From Bdellovibrionaceae bacterium UBA2316 (lineage in GTDB: Bacteria > Bdellovibrionota > Bdellovibrionia > Bdellovibrionales > Bdellovibrionaceae): DNA of 33,068 nucleotides. Positions 21,969 to 31,600 of this stretch are shown here, one piece after another; the first letter of the stretch is position 1, and every line of letters begins with the position of its first letter. The stretch covers positions 1 to 33,068 of the forward strand of contig DDVI01000127.1 of the NCBI GenBank assembly GCA_002345205.1. The letters are read 5' to 3'. The notes beneath the pieces are model-generated. The model did no database searches. It was not told the DNA's origin and worked only from the letters and a program-made list of their open reading frames with translations. The position numbers and the translations under genes were made by a program.

Positions 21969-22874
21969 CTAGCTCAACGCCCAAGACGAAAATTTCTTCA
22001 CTTCCTCGGAAATATCCGCTCCTAATTCAACGTAACGATATTTATCCTTGGATGTCTTGATTAATTGAACCAGCTTGTTCATCAAATCATGACCCGCTTT
22101 ATGAAGAACCACATGCCCCATTAGAGGCATTTCTAAATTTACAAGGTCACCCAAAGCATCCAGACACTTGTGACGAACAAACTCATCTGGGAACCTTAAA
22201 CCACCTGGATTCAAGATTTTCTGATCATCTAAAACGATCGCATTATCCATGCTGCCGCCTTTAGCTAATCCTTTGGATTGTAACAATTGAACGTCTTTTA
22301 AAAAACCAAACGTCCGCGCGGGAGCTAATTCCCGTGCATACGATGATTCGTTCACATCAATATCGATTTTCTGCATTCCGATTGCAGGATGAGGAAAATC
22401 GATCGTTACGCTTAAACGTAAGCCATGATAAGGCAGAACGTACGCCTGCTTATCGCCTTCAGATAAAAAGATAGGTTCTTTGATATAGCAGTATTCACGT
22501 GGCTGATCTTGCTCGATCACGCCCGCCCTTTGAATGGCATTGTAAAATTCAATCGAACTCCCATCACAGATAGGAATTTCTGGGCCATCTAATTCAATAA
22601 TTAAGTTATCAATACGAAGTGCGGATAAGGCAGAAAGGCAATGTTCAACCGTAGCGACCGTAAAGTGAGAGTTACCAATAGACGTTTGGTACGACGTCGC
22701 TTGAACATTTTCGCTGGTTACTTTTAACGATGGCTTTCCTGGCAGATCAGCGCGAACAAAGTGTACGCCCGTATCAATGGGAGCTGGACGAAACGTCAAC
22801 GAGCAACGATCACCCGAGTGAATGCCGACGCCTTCTACGATTGCTTTTGTACGAATTGTCTTTTGTAAAAACAT
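21969..22874 (-). CDS. lpxC: UDP-3-O-acyl-N-acetylglucosamine deacetylase
   Basis: LpxC is the zinc enzyme for the committed step of lipid A synthesis. All catalytic landmarks are present: TVEHCLSAL with E77 and H78, LNPGGLRFPDEFVRHKCLDA with zinc ligands H235 and D239, and HKAGHDL with H262. The length of 301 residues is normal, and it is not fused to FabZ as it is in Bacteroidetes. It is the last gene of the run ruvC-ruvA-ruvB-lpxC, 14 bases after ruvB. The ribosome binding site is weak (GGCGGG), so expression probably follows ruvB. Confidence 0.97.
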   Translation of the reverse strand: MFLQKTIRTKAIVEGVGIHSGDRCSLTFRPAPIDTGVHFVRADLPGKPSLKVTSENVQATSYQTSIGNSHFTVATVEHCLSALSALRIDNLIIELDGPEIPICDGSSIEFYNAIQRAGVIEQDQPREYCYIKEPIFLSEGDKQAYVLPYHGLRLSVTIDFPHPAIGMQKIDIDVNESSYARELAPARTFGFLKDVQLLQSKGLAKGGSMDNAIVLDDQKILNPGGLRFPDEFVRHKCLDALGDLVNLEMPLMGHVVLHKAGHDLMNKLVQLIKTSKDKYRYVELGADISEEVKKFSSWALS

Positions 22875-22888
22875 AAGTCCCGCCGAGG

Positions 22889-23881
22889 CTAAGTTGAAAC
22901 GTTAAAAAGTGTCTTTTTCGCAAAGTCAGTTAGAATGCGGCCACGAGGCGTTTTTTGAATAAAACCTTCTTGAATCAAGAACGGCTCAAACACATCCTCT
23001 AACGTGTCCTTATCTTCACTCAGTGCGGCTGACAAGGTCTCAATACCCACCGGTCCGCTGTTATATTTTTCATAGATTAAAGTCAAAAGTTTTCGATCCA
23101 TCATGTCTAGCCCTAACTTATCTACACCCAAGCGATTAAGTGCATTTTCGGCTAAAGATTCATCGACAGATCCATTTCCTTGAACATCCGCAAAGTCGCG
23201 AACGCGCTTAAGTAAACGATTCGCAATTCGAGGCGTCCCACGACTACGACGCGCAATCTCTTCTGCGCCGTCTTCGGCCAGATTCATTTTCAACAAACCT
23301 GAATTACGATTTAGTATTTTTTGCAAAGATCCACGGTCATAAAACTGAAGTCGCTCTACGATACCAAAACGATCACGGAAAGGAGCATTCAAAGCCCCTG
23401 CACGCGTCGTAGCTCCTACTAATGTGAATGGGCTTAACTGAAACTTCATTGATCGAGCCCCAATTCCATCACCAGTTACGATGTCGATGTAATAATCTTC
23501 CATCGCTGAATATAGGTATTCTTCCAACGTTCGGTTCAAACGATGAATTTCATCAATAAACAACACAGAATAGGGTTTTAGGGATGTTAACAAACCAGCC
23601 AAATCACCTTTTTTTTCAATGGAAGGCGCGGAGGCCATTTTAAAATCGACACCGAATTCGTTCGCAATAATTCGCGATAGCGTCGTTTTGCCTAATCCAG
23701 GTGGGCCATATAACAACACGTGATCGAGTGGCTCTTTACGTTTTTTGGCGGCTTGAATGTAGACACTCAATTTATCTTTGATATCATCCTGGCCTGGAAA
23801 ATCAGAAAATTGTTGAGGACGCAGTTCGTTTTCCCACTTTTTCTCTTCTTCGTATGATACGGATTCCAATATTCTTTCCAT
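22889..23881 (-). CDS. ruvB: Holliday junction branch migration ATPase
   Basis: RuvB is the hexameric AAA+ motor that drives branch migration with RuvA. Walker A is GPPGLGKT (59-66), Walker B FIDEIH (108-113), sensor 1 GATTRAG (156-162), with the Arg finger region APFRDRFG (166-173) and a C-terminal winged helix (SGPVGIETLSAALSEDKDT, then TPRGR). The length of 330 residues is standard. A TAGGAAG ribosome binding site precedes the ATG, six bases after ruvA. All active-site residues appear intact. Confidence 0.98.
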   Translation of the reverse strand: MERILESVSYEEEKKWENELRPQQFSDFPGQDDIKDKLSVYIQAAKKRKEPLDHVLLYGPPGLGKTTLSRIIANEFGVDFKMASAPSIEKKGDLAGLLTSLKPYSVLFIDEIHRLNRTLEEYLYSAMEDYYIDIVTGDGIGARSMKFQLSPFTLVGATTRAGALNAPFRDRFGIVERLQFYDRGSLQKILNRNSGLLKMNLAEDGAEEIARRSRGTPRIANRLLKRVRDFADVQGNGSVDESLAENALNRLGVDKLGLDMMDRKLLTLIYEKYNSGPVGIETLSAALSEDKDTLEDVFEPFLIQEGFIQKTPRGRILTDFAKKTLFNVST

Positions 23882-23887
23882 AACTTC

Positions 23888-24463
23888 CTACACCTGAGTT
23901 AATTTAGCCAAGCCGCCACGTATAGAATCTTCTACCGATAATTCTTTAGGTAACTGACTGACGTACTCATCTACCAATTGCGGTTTAAATCCTAAGTTAA
24001 CCAAAGCCGACGATACTTGCTGACGCTGCTGTGATGTTTCTACGGCTTTTTCTTGAACGCGAACTAATTTACCTTTTAGACTTAAAATAATTTGTTCCGC
24101 TGTCTTTTTACCTACGCGAGGCAGTTGCGATAGCGCTTTTGCATCAGAGTTTTCAATCAGCTCAACGAGTTTGTCATACGGAGCTCCTGATAAAATACCG
24201 ATCGCCATTTTAGGACCCACACCATTCACTTTCAAAAGCGACAGGAACAGGTTTTTTTCTTCACGATACTGGAACCCAAACAGAGTCAGCGCATCTTCAC
24301 GAACATGGGTATAGATCCACATCGAAATTGTTTTATTCATGTTTTCTGAAATTTGCGCAATCGTTTGTAAAGAGGCGTATATTTCATATCCAACACCCTG
24401 CACGTCCAAAATAAAATATTCTGGTTGCAGCTCGACAACTTCGCCCCTTAGAAAACCTATCAT
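23888..24463 (-). CDS. ruvA: Holliday junction DNA-binding subunit
   Basis: RuvA binds the four-way junction as a tetramer and recruits RuvB. The 191-residue chain has the N-terminal OB fold (MIGFLRGEVVELQPEYFILD to about 64), the two helix-hairpin-helix motifs VNGVGPKMAIGILS (about 79-92) and LPRVGKKTAEQIIL (about 114-127) and, after a flexible linker with Gln/Ser, the C-terminal three-helix domain that touches RuvB. It lies between ruvC (15 bases upstream) and ruvB, the usual ruvCAB order. AGGGGA serves as the ribosome binding site. Confidence 0.97.
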   Translation of the reverse strand: MIGFLRGEVVELQPEYFILDVQGVGYEIYASLQTIAQISENMNKTISMWIYTHVREDALTLFGFQYREEKNLFLSLLKVNGVGPKMAIGILSGAPYDKLVELIENSDAKALSQLPRVGKKTAEQIILSLKGKLVRVQEKAVETSQQRQQVSSALVNLGFKPQLVDEYVSQLPKELSVEDSIRGGLAKLTQV

Positions 24464-24478
24464 GAAATCCCCTACCTA

Positions 24479-24985
24479 TTAGTTCTGTTTGGCTTGACTG
24501 ATCACCATGTTCGCTTTGTGAACGCAATGATGATGGTACGCAAGTGCTAACGCATCCGAAGCATCTAGAAAATCAAAGTGATTAATCCCCAGCATAAACT
24601 TCAGAACTTCAGCCACTTGGATCTTATCCGAACTCCCCGAGCCTGTAATCGTTTTTTTTACTTCCCGCGGGGTATATTCATAGACCATACAGCGGCTTTC
24701 CATGGCTTTAGCGATGCAGATGCCGCGGGCGTGGCCTAATTTAAAGGCCGAATCTGGGTTTTTCCCCAAAAACAGCTTCTCTACGACCACGATATTCGGT
24801 TGGTATTTTTTTAAAATATGATCCAACTTCTGTGAAAGTAATAATAAGCGATCATTAAAACTCAGCGAACCCGTTTTTAATTGTATTATACCATGCGAGA
24901 CCGCGCGCGGTTTATCTTTTGAGGTGTCAATAACACCAAAACCAGTAATTTGTGAACCGGGGTCAATCCCAAGAATAATGGACAT
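24479..24985 (-). CDS. ruvC: Crossover junction endodeoxyribonuclease
   Basis: RuvC cuts Holliday junctions symmetrically. I start it at ATG 24985, which gives 168 residues and the canonical opening MSIILGIDPG; the open frame extends to 25117 but that part would run into the divergent TPR gene and has no RuvC homology. Catalytic acids are D8 (GIDPG), E69 (VVEKLF), D141 and D144 (DASDALA), all present. It leads the ruvC-ruvA-ruvB-lpxC run. The 74 bases to the divergent TPR gene must hold its promoter, but I see no convincing one on this strand. Confidence 0.96.
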   Translation of the reverse strand: MSIILGIDPGSQITGFGVIDTSKDKPRAVSHGIIQLKTGSLSFNDRLLLLSQKLDHILKKYQPNIVVVEKLFLGKNPDSAFKLGHARGICIAKAMESRCMVYEYTPREVKKTITGSGSSDKIQVAEVLKFMLGINHFDFLDASDALALAYHHHCVHKANMVISQAKQN

Positions 24986-25025
24986 TCTTGGATTCAACCA
25001 TCTCGGCGGTTTTTTGGCAAAATCC

Positions 25026-25056
25026 TTGAAACATTTATGACTGAGTGTAGTATAAA
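25026..25056 (+). promoter_or_regulatory. Promoter of the TPR gene, probably leaderless
   Basis: TTGAAA (25026-25031), a 19-base spacer, TATAAA (25051-25056). The ATG begins at 25060, only four bases after the -10 box, so transcription must start at or within a few bases of the initiation codon, and there is no room for a Shine-Dalgarno sequence. The spacer is longer than ideal. Confidence 0.4.
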
Positions 25057-25059
25057 AAT

Positions 25060-25884
25060 ATGGCGAACTACCCAAAAGACATAATTGAAAAGTATCGAGG
25101 TGTATTAAAAAAGACACCGGATTCCCAAGTCTTTGCCCCGCTCGCTGAAGCCTATCGCGAAAACGGCGAGATCGACCTAGCTGAAAAAGTATGCAAAGAA
25201 GGACTACGCCGCCACCCCAGCCACGTCAGTGCCTGGGTCATTTTAGCGAAAATTTTAAAGGACAAAAAAAATTGGGATGAAGCTATAAAAGCGTTGACTC
25301 AGGCGTTGAAATTGTCGGGTAGCAACATTCTAGCACACCAGCTGATGGGCGAATTATACCTTGAGAAACGTGATACTTCGAAAGCCATAAAGTCGTTCAA
25401 AATGGTGTTGTTACTAAACCCTCACCACGCAAAGGTGAAAAAAATTTTAGAGCGAATTGAAAGCATGTCCGCACGTGATTTCCAAGACGATCTGTTCGAA
25501 TTTAAAAAGCTTTCTATTTCCCCAGATTCCGCGTCTGCTCTGAGTTTAGAGGGCACACGTAGTCAAGTTATCGAACCCAACAAACCCGAGTCCGATTTAG
25601 TTTATCAGCGCACTCTGCAAAGAATTATTTCATTGGTGGATGCTTTCATTGCCCGAAATCAGCTCAAACAAGCTTCGACCTTACTGGATAACAGTTTACG
25701 CGACTACCCTGAGGATAAAGATTTATTGTACCGCCAAAAAGTTTTGAAAACGCGGGCTCAGCCCAGCTTTATTGTCACTGAAGCCCAAGAGGACGAACAG
25801 CGGGCATCGATTCGCAAACAGTCAAAGCAAGCCAAACTAGATAAACTGAATCGCATTCTTCAGCGCATTCACGATTTTCGATAA
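25060..25884 (+). CDS. Cytoplasmic tetratricopeptide-repeat protein
   Basis: A 274-residue protein with no signal peptide. At least three consecutive TPRs occupy about residues 20-130 (FAPLAEAYRENGEIDLAEKV, AWVILAKILKDKKNWDEAIK, AHQLMGELYLEKRDTSKAIK with FKMVLLLNP), then a less ordered middle, and a further helical pair near LVDAFIARNQLKQASTLLDN. The tail is basic and helical (QSKQAKLDKLNRILQRI). TPRs bind protein partners; the partner is unknown. No Shine-Dalgarno sequence is present. A later start is possible, but the first ATG already sits at the promoter. Convergent with tamA, 15 bases apart. Confidence 0.85.
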   Translation: MANYPKDIIEKYRGVLKKTPDSQVFAPLAEAYRENGEIDLAEKVCKEGLRRHPSHVSAWVILAKILKDKKNWDEAIKALTQALKLSGSNILAHQLMGELYLEKRDTSKAIKSFKMVLLLNPHHAKVKKILERIESMSARDFQDDLFEFKKLSISPDSASALSLEGTRSQVIEPNKPESDLVYQRTLQRIISLVDAFIARNQLKQASTLLDNSLRDYPEDKDLLYRQKVLKTRAQPSFIVTEAQEDEQRASIRKQSKQAKLDKLNRILQRIHDFR

Positions 25885-25899
25885 TTTTAATTTAAATCT

Positions 25900-28695
25900 T
25901 TAGAACGTTCCAAAAGACAAATGGAATGCATACTCGCCTTTATCTGTTGGGCGGCGATCTAATTTTTTTCCAATTTCCATATTTAAGGCACCCACAACAG
26001 TATTGTATCGAAGTCCGATGCCTACCGAATCACGATAATCATCCTGAAAAACTAAGTCTTTAATTTTCACAGAACCACCGTCGTAGAAAATACCACCATA
26101 AAAGTTACCGTAAATAGGGAACCGAACTTCTGATTTAAATAAAAATTGTTGAGCATTGGTTTTTAAGATGTAGTTATTTGTTTTCATTCCTAAATCGGTA
26201 TCGTTTGGCAATACTTCTTGAGAACCATATTCCAAACCGCGAATCGTAGAACCTCCACCCAAAATAAAACCTTTCTTTGAATACGGCACACCACCGCTCG
26301 GATCTTTATTTAGATTTTCTAGGTAGCCATAGCGGAAGTTATGCGCCCACACCCAGTTTTTCACCACGGGCCAATAGTGAGTGAACGATCCAGTGAAGCG
26401 ATAATATTCGATTGTAGCCGAACTTCCCAGCTGTGGACTTGCGTACTCTAAACTTAAACGCGAAAAGATGCCTGTCGTTGGCAAGAACGGATTATCGCGG
26501 AAGTCGATATCTATAGTAGGACCAATCGATGCAATATTTTGCGAGTTAATCGATTGATTGGTTTCATTAACACCCAAGGTGTCTCTATTGTCTCGTAAAT
26601 AGAAATCGCGATATTGTTCCAAATTGTATACATCAAAAATACCCGTTATATGCGATGTGATGTCTTTCTCTAATGACCAAATATACTGATTACTTTCGAC
26701 TCCTTGCTTGTCATCGGAAATACTGACGTAACGTGCGCGAGATACGTTCACGCGACCACGCAAACGAGAACTAAACAAGTACGGCTCGACGTAGCCAAAA
26801 ATGACTTTTAACTCGGGGTATTTAATATCGGCGATATTATAATTACCTTCTAAACGCGCAGAAATACCACGACCTGTCCCTGCTAAATTACGATAGCCAA
26901 CACCAGCATATCCACGCAATGTACCACTTCGTTCGTTCGTTGCTCCGGCACCTAAAGTAAACGTTCCCGGCTCGCGTTCTGTGACTTTAACAACCACTGT
27001 TCTATCGGCTTGACTCGTACGCTGCTCCAGAGTTCTAATTTCAACAGTTCCAAAGTAGCCCGTTTTTTGAAGTCGCAAAATTGACTCTTCGATCTTTGCT
27101 GGAGTTAAAATATCTCCGCGACCAAATTCTAATTCGATGAATATGATTTCGTCTTTTGTGTATAAATTGCCTTCGGTGGCGATACTCGCCACACGAACTT
27201 TCGGGCCTTCGTAAATTCGATACACCAAATCGGCCTTGGTATTATCAGCGTTATAGGTAACAAGTGTGTCCTTTTCATTTGTAATTGCGACTTCTAAATA
27301 CCCTTGCTCTTGATAATAGTTTTTAATTAATGATATCGAACGCTCTAGCTTGGCCAACTCTAAAGGAAGGTCTTTCTTTAATCCAATCAAACCGACCAGT
27401 GTATCCTGAGGAGCGTTGTCGTTTCCTTCAAAAGCCAAACTATTAACTATAGTTTGAGGGCCTTCTTCGATATTGATATATAGGCTAATTTTGTCTTTCT
27501 TTGCGTTAAAAATAGTGCGGAAACTTGGTATATCAAACGCCAAATAACCTTGATTTTGCATTTCGATTTCAAAGTTCGCGACAACCTTTTCTACACTTTC
27601 GCGAACATATATTTTTTTGTTAATGATGTCCGAAGAAAGTTGCGTAAACAGAGAGTTATAGAAGGAAACGTCTTTCTTGAAATTACCCTGAAACACGATT
27701 TTTTCGATATAAACTTTGGGACCTTCGGTGATGCGGAATAAAACCTTACGCTCGAACTTTTTAGTTTCATTCATTTCACTTTGAACTTCCGCACGAACAT
27801 ACCCTAGCGACAAGTAATAGTTCTTCAATTTAAACGCCAACTCGGCAGCTACGTTCGGGTTAGTCGAGATATAGTTTTCAACATCCAGCACATCCATTAA
27901 ATCATCGTGCGGGACTTCTTTATAACCAATAAAATCAAAAACAAATCGATTCGTATTCGCAATATGAATAACTAAATTAACTGCGGAATAATTGTCGATG
28001 AAATTCGTTTCTATTTTTACGATTTCCCCTTGAAGGATCTTTTTGTCTTTAAAATATTCTTTCACGTCGTCTTTAATCTTTTGAACTAATTCTTCGGTAA
28101 AATGATCTTTTTCGTATTTTCTAAGTTTGCGCGTCAATTCGGCTTTTAGATCTATATTAGCGGTGCGCAGTTCTAAGTTTCTAATACGAGTGGGATTACT
28201 TTCAATCACGGCAATTTCGATATTTACGTTCTGATCTGTTGATTCTGGAATCTCGACATTAACGGTAGTATTCAGATAGCCTGTTTCATTATAGAATTTT
28301 CTAATTTTTTCAGCCCCTTCAAGGACCGTGTCAGTATCTAAAATATCACCTTCACCGTAGCCGATTAAACTTTTTAGTTCGCTATCAGAATGGGCCTTAT
28401 TTCCCGAAATAGAAATACGGCGCACACGAGTTGATTTGACCAAGTTAATAACGTAGCTCTCGCCTTCTTGATATACTTCGATAAGCTCATTATTAGTTTT
28501 CAAATGGACAGTACGGATAATTTCATCTACTTGTGATAAGGTAATTCCTGAACTCAGAGCCGCTTTATATTTTTCCAATATTTCGGACTGAATGTCTGAT
28601 GGCACGTTCACAAATTTTAGATCACGGCCTTCAGACTCTGAAGAGAATGCGAATACAAGCAAGACATAAAAAATTAGTGTGCTATACTTCATCAT
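25900..28695 (-). CDS. tamA: Omp85-family outer-membrane assembly protein with about seven POTRA repeats (TamA/BamA-like)
   Basis: An outer-membrane insertase of the Omp85 superfamily. After a signal peptide (about 1-23) I count seven POTRA-like units at about 25-88, 90-167, 169-248, 250-325, 327-413, 415-497 and 499-576; units 2 and 4-7 show the typical xGN / GY(L/F/V) / EGP pattern most clearly. The C-terminal barrel runs from 578 to a terminal Phe (931), with the L6 signature IRGLEYG (818-824). E. coli TamA has three POTRAs and BamA five, so this is an enlarged version. The ATG overlaps the tamB stop (ATGA), which ties it to TamB and argues for TamA function, although BamA cannot be excluded if no other copy exists in the genome. 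Confidence 0.88.
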   Translation of the reverse strand: MMKYSTLIFYVLLVFAFSSESEGRDLKFVNVPSDIQSEILEKYKAALSSGITLSQVDEIIRTVHLKTNNELIEVYQEGESYVINLVKSTRVRRISISGNKAHSDSELKSLIGYGEGDILDTDTVLEGAEKIRKFYNETGYLNTTVNVEIPESTDQNVNIEIAVIESNPTRIRNLELRTANIDLKAELTRKLRKYEKDHFTEELVQKIKDDVKEYFKDKKILQGEIVKIETNFIDNYSAVNLVIHIANTNRFVFDFIGYKEVPHDDLMDVLDVENYISTNPNVAAELAFKLKNYYLSLGYVRAEVQSEMNETKKFERKVLFRITEGPKVYIEKIVFQGNFKKDVSFYNSLFTQLSSDIINKKIYVRESVEKVVANFEIEMQNQGYLAFDIPSFRTIFNAKKDKISLYINIEEGPQTIVNSLAFEGNDNAPQDTLVGLIGLKKDLPLELAKLERSISLIKNYYQEQGYLEVAITNEKDTLVTYNADNTKADLVYRIYEGPKVRVASIATEGNLYTKDEIIFIELEFGRGDILTPAKIEESILRLQKTGYFGTVEIRTLEQRTSQADRTVVVKVTEREPGTFTLGAGATNERSGTLRGYAGVGYRNLAGTGRGISARLEGNYNIADIKYPELKVIFGYVEPYLFSSRLRGRVNVSRARYVSISDDKQGVESNQYIWSLEKDITSHITGIFDVYNLEQYRDFYLRDNRDTLGVNETNQSINSQNIASIGPTIDIDFRDNPFLPTTGIFSRLSLEYASPQLGSSATIEYYRFTGSFTHYWPVVKNWVWAHNFRYGYLENLNKDPSGGVPYSKKGFILGGGSTIRGLEYGSQEVLPNDTDLGMKTNNYILKTNAQQFLFKSEVRFPIYGNFYGGIFYDGGSVKIKDLVFQDDYRDSVGIGLRYNTVVGALNMEIGKKLDRRPTDKGEYAFHLSFGTF

Positions 28696-31600
28696 CTGAA
28701 CTCTCGTTTGAATTCCAGATCTAGACCGAACACACTCTGAGACTGGCTATTGCCGTTTTCAGTTCCCTCAAACTCGCGACCTTCCCAGTTGCCAATTGCA
28801 GAAATATTATTATTAAAAAAGTACTGAATTTTCACTTCCGTTGACGGGTCCGTCCCTAAAGCCCGGCTAGCAGAGGCCTGAACTTTATTTGTAATCTTTC
28901 TAGACACAGTCGCTTTGGATAAATTGGCATTTCGAGACGAGTCGTATTGATTTACTAACTGTAAATCTAAACCTAGCGTGTTCTTAACACCTTTAGAGAA
29001 ACCTGTTTGTGACAACAACTGGGCTCCAATTTCAATACCCGTTTGTTCTGCCTGGGCTCGAGACTGAACTTTTTGTTCCAATTGCGATGAAGTAATCCCT
29101 AGCGCCAGTAACGAGATGATTTCGTTTTCCGCTAACGGAGGTGAACTACTCATTTTTATATTGGCTGTTTTTGCCGGGCCTTGCGCCAAAATACTGATAT
29201 CATAATCATTCACCCGTGCCGATGCCGTAACATAGACCTCAGGATTAATTTCAGTTGGATTATTAAAATTTAAACTTCCACTTTGTAAATCGAATACCTT
29301 ATCTTTAAAATATAACTTGGTACCTTTTTCTAAATCAATTTTACCAAAAAGTAAAATATTGGAAATTGGTCCGCGCAATTGAATATTCCCATTAGCATAG
29401 CCATCCACCAAAGAATTCTTAACTAAATACTTCGTATCCAGAAATAGGTTGATATCTAGCGCTATTGGATCAAACGTTTTTTCTTTAAGGGATTTTGGCA
29501 GATAAATACTTTGCTTAGTGGTTGGGCCAGTCTCGTCACCACCCAGTTCCTTTTCAAAAATACCGCCCGTAATATTATAGGTTCCCGCAATTAAGAATGG
29601 GAACCATTTTCCAGATAGTACCAAATTTGCATTACCACTAGTTCTAACTTTGTCCGGGATATTTAAATTCACGTTTTCTGCTTTAATATTTAGGAACAGT
29701 GGAACATTTTTTGGACCCAGAATTTCGATTTGTCCATCGGCTTTAACTATACCGCCCGCGAAATTAGATTTCAAATTTTGCACAAAGATTTTAGACTGCG
29801 AAAAAACTAGTGTCGTATTGATCTTCTCGAACGGATGAGGAAAGTTTTTGATCTTCACATAAGAATCTTTAACGACCGCCTGCCCTAGTATTCGCGGCGC
29901 TTTCATTTGACCAGAAATTCGCGCTCCTAACTCAAATGGTCCACTCATTTCCTCTAAGAAAGGAGCCAGGAAATGAAGGATGCGTAAATCCGACTTAGCG
30001 CTAACTCTAACGTTTAAACGATCAAACGTAAAGTCCTCGCCAGAAAGTTCAATGATATTGTCTGGACCAACGAGTTTCATTTCAGAAATAGTGAAAGCAC
30101 CTCTATCACATTGAATAGTGCCTTTCTCTGCTAAATTCAATTTCAAATTACCTCGTTGAATAACCAAATCATCGATCGCGATTTTACCATCTAGATCATT
30201 TAAATCGGTACTACTCGCGGTCAATGCGGTCTCACCAGTTAAATTCCCAACGTAGTCTCCTTGTAAACTTTCAGCACCAATGAATGGAAAAAGTACGGTG
30301 TGGTCAAAATTTGTAAATTTCGAGTTAAGTATCACTTTCGAATTATCCGCATCAAATGGCCATCGAACACGCGCATTTAACTTTTGATTAAACAACTTCA
30401 TATCCCACAACATTGCTTCTTTATCTAATGTAAGTTTAACGTCGCTGCCTTCAAGCTGTTTATCACCAATTAGAACGTCCGGAGAATTAATTTGAACATC
30501 TAAAGTCGGGTTATTAATCGGCCCTCGCGTCGTATACGAAAACCCAAGATCACCAAAAACCGGCACACTTAAACTCTTAACGAAATCACTCTCTTCAAGA
30601 CGGAATCCTTGGCCAGTTCCTCTTAAATTAAACTTTTTATCTGGATTCAGTGTTCCCTCAACAGTCAACCGTGAGTTCTTTTTAATCAGGGCGCTCTTAG
30701 TAAATACTGATGTCCCTTTTTCAGCGTTGATATTAATATTGAGTTCATTGAAATGTTCAGTATAGACCTCAACGTCTTTAAAGGATGCCGCTAAGGTGTA
30801 ATTCATTTTCCAAAAGTCGAGCGGGCCATCCATTTTAACTTTCGCGGAACCTGCTCCATCGATGTTAAACGGAATCGGAACTACATCTTGCGTAATTATC
30901 AGAATATCTTTTAGTTTAGCGGAGTCAAAATTTATGTTACCTAGAATTGCGGAATCACGAAGTTTTAAGTCAATATGTCCGTTGTATTTTGACTCATTTA
31001 TCTGACCTTTGAGTTCACCCAAAGTTAACGTTCCATCAAGATATGAAAGCTGTGTTTCTAGATTCCCAAAGTTATATTTCTCAAGACGAAAATCTGTCCC
31101 CAAAGTTTTCATTGTAAAAGTTGCTGCGTGTGAATCACCTTTGGTGCTACCGTCAATAGCCAAGGTGCCCTTAAAATCTAAATTAGCAAGTGATACCACA
31201 TTTTTAAAATCAACTTTGGGAGAATTAAACTTAATTTCAAAACCTTTATGATAATCTACGACACCTTCGCTCTCGACACTGTTATCACTTATGGTCGCGA
31301 CACCTTTGTATGCAATTTTATCTAGATCGGAAAAGAATTCGCCAGAGGCACCAAATTCACCAATTTCGACGATTCGAGAATTCGGATTATACATTTCCGA
31401 TTGAACTTTCAATCCAGAGCCCTTCACATTCGCTTTACAAAAGATATTGAATCCTTTGATAGCACCTTCACATTCGACCTTTGGTGAAAGAACTACGAAC
31501 ACAGGAACTTCTTTTAAGTTCAATGATAAGAACAGCTTCTGCAAGTCAAAACGATCTGAAGCCACATTGGCTTTAAATTCATGAGGTTCTTTCAATACAA

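Noticed and set aside
24986..25117. N-terminal extension of ruvC upstream of ATG 24985
   Set aside because: RuvC proteins start with the first beta-strand and catalytic Asp seen right after ATG 24985; the extension overlaps the divergent promoter and TPR gene.
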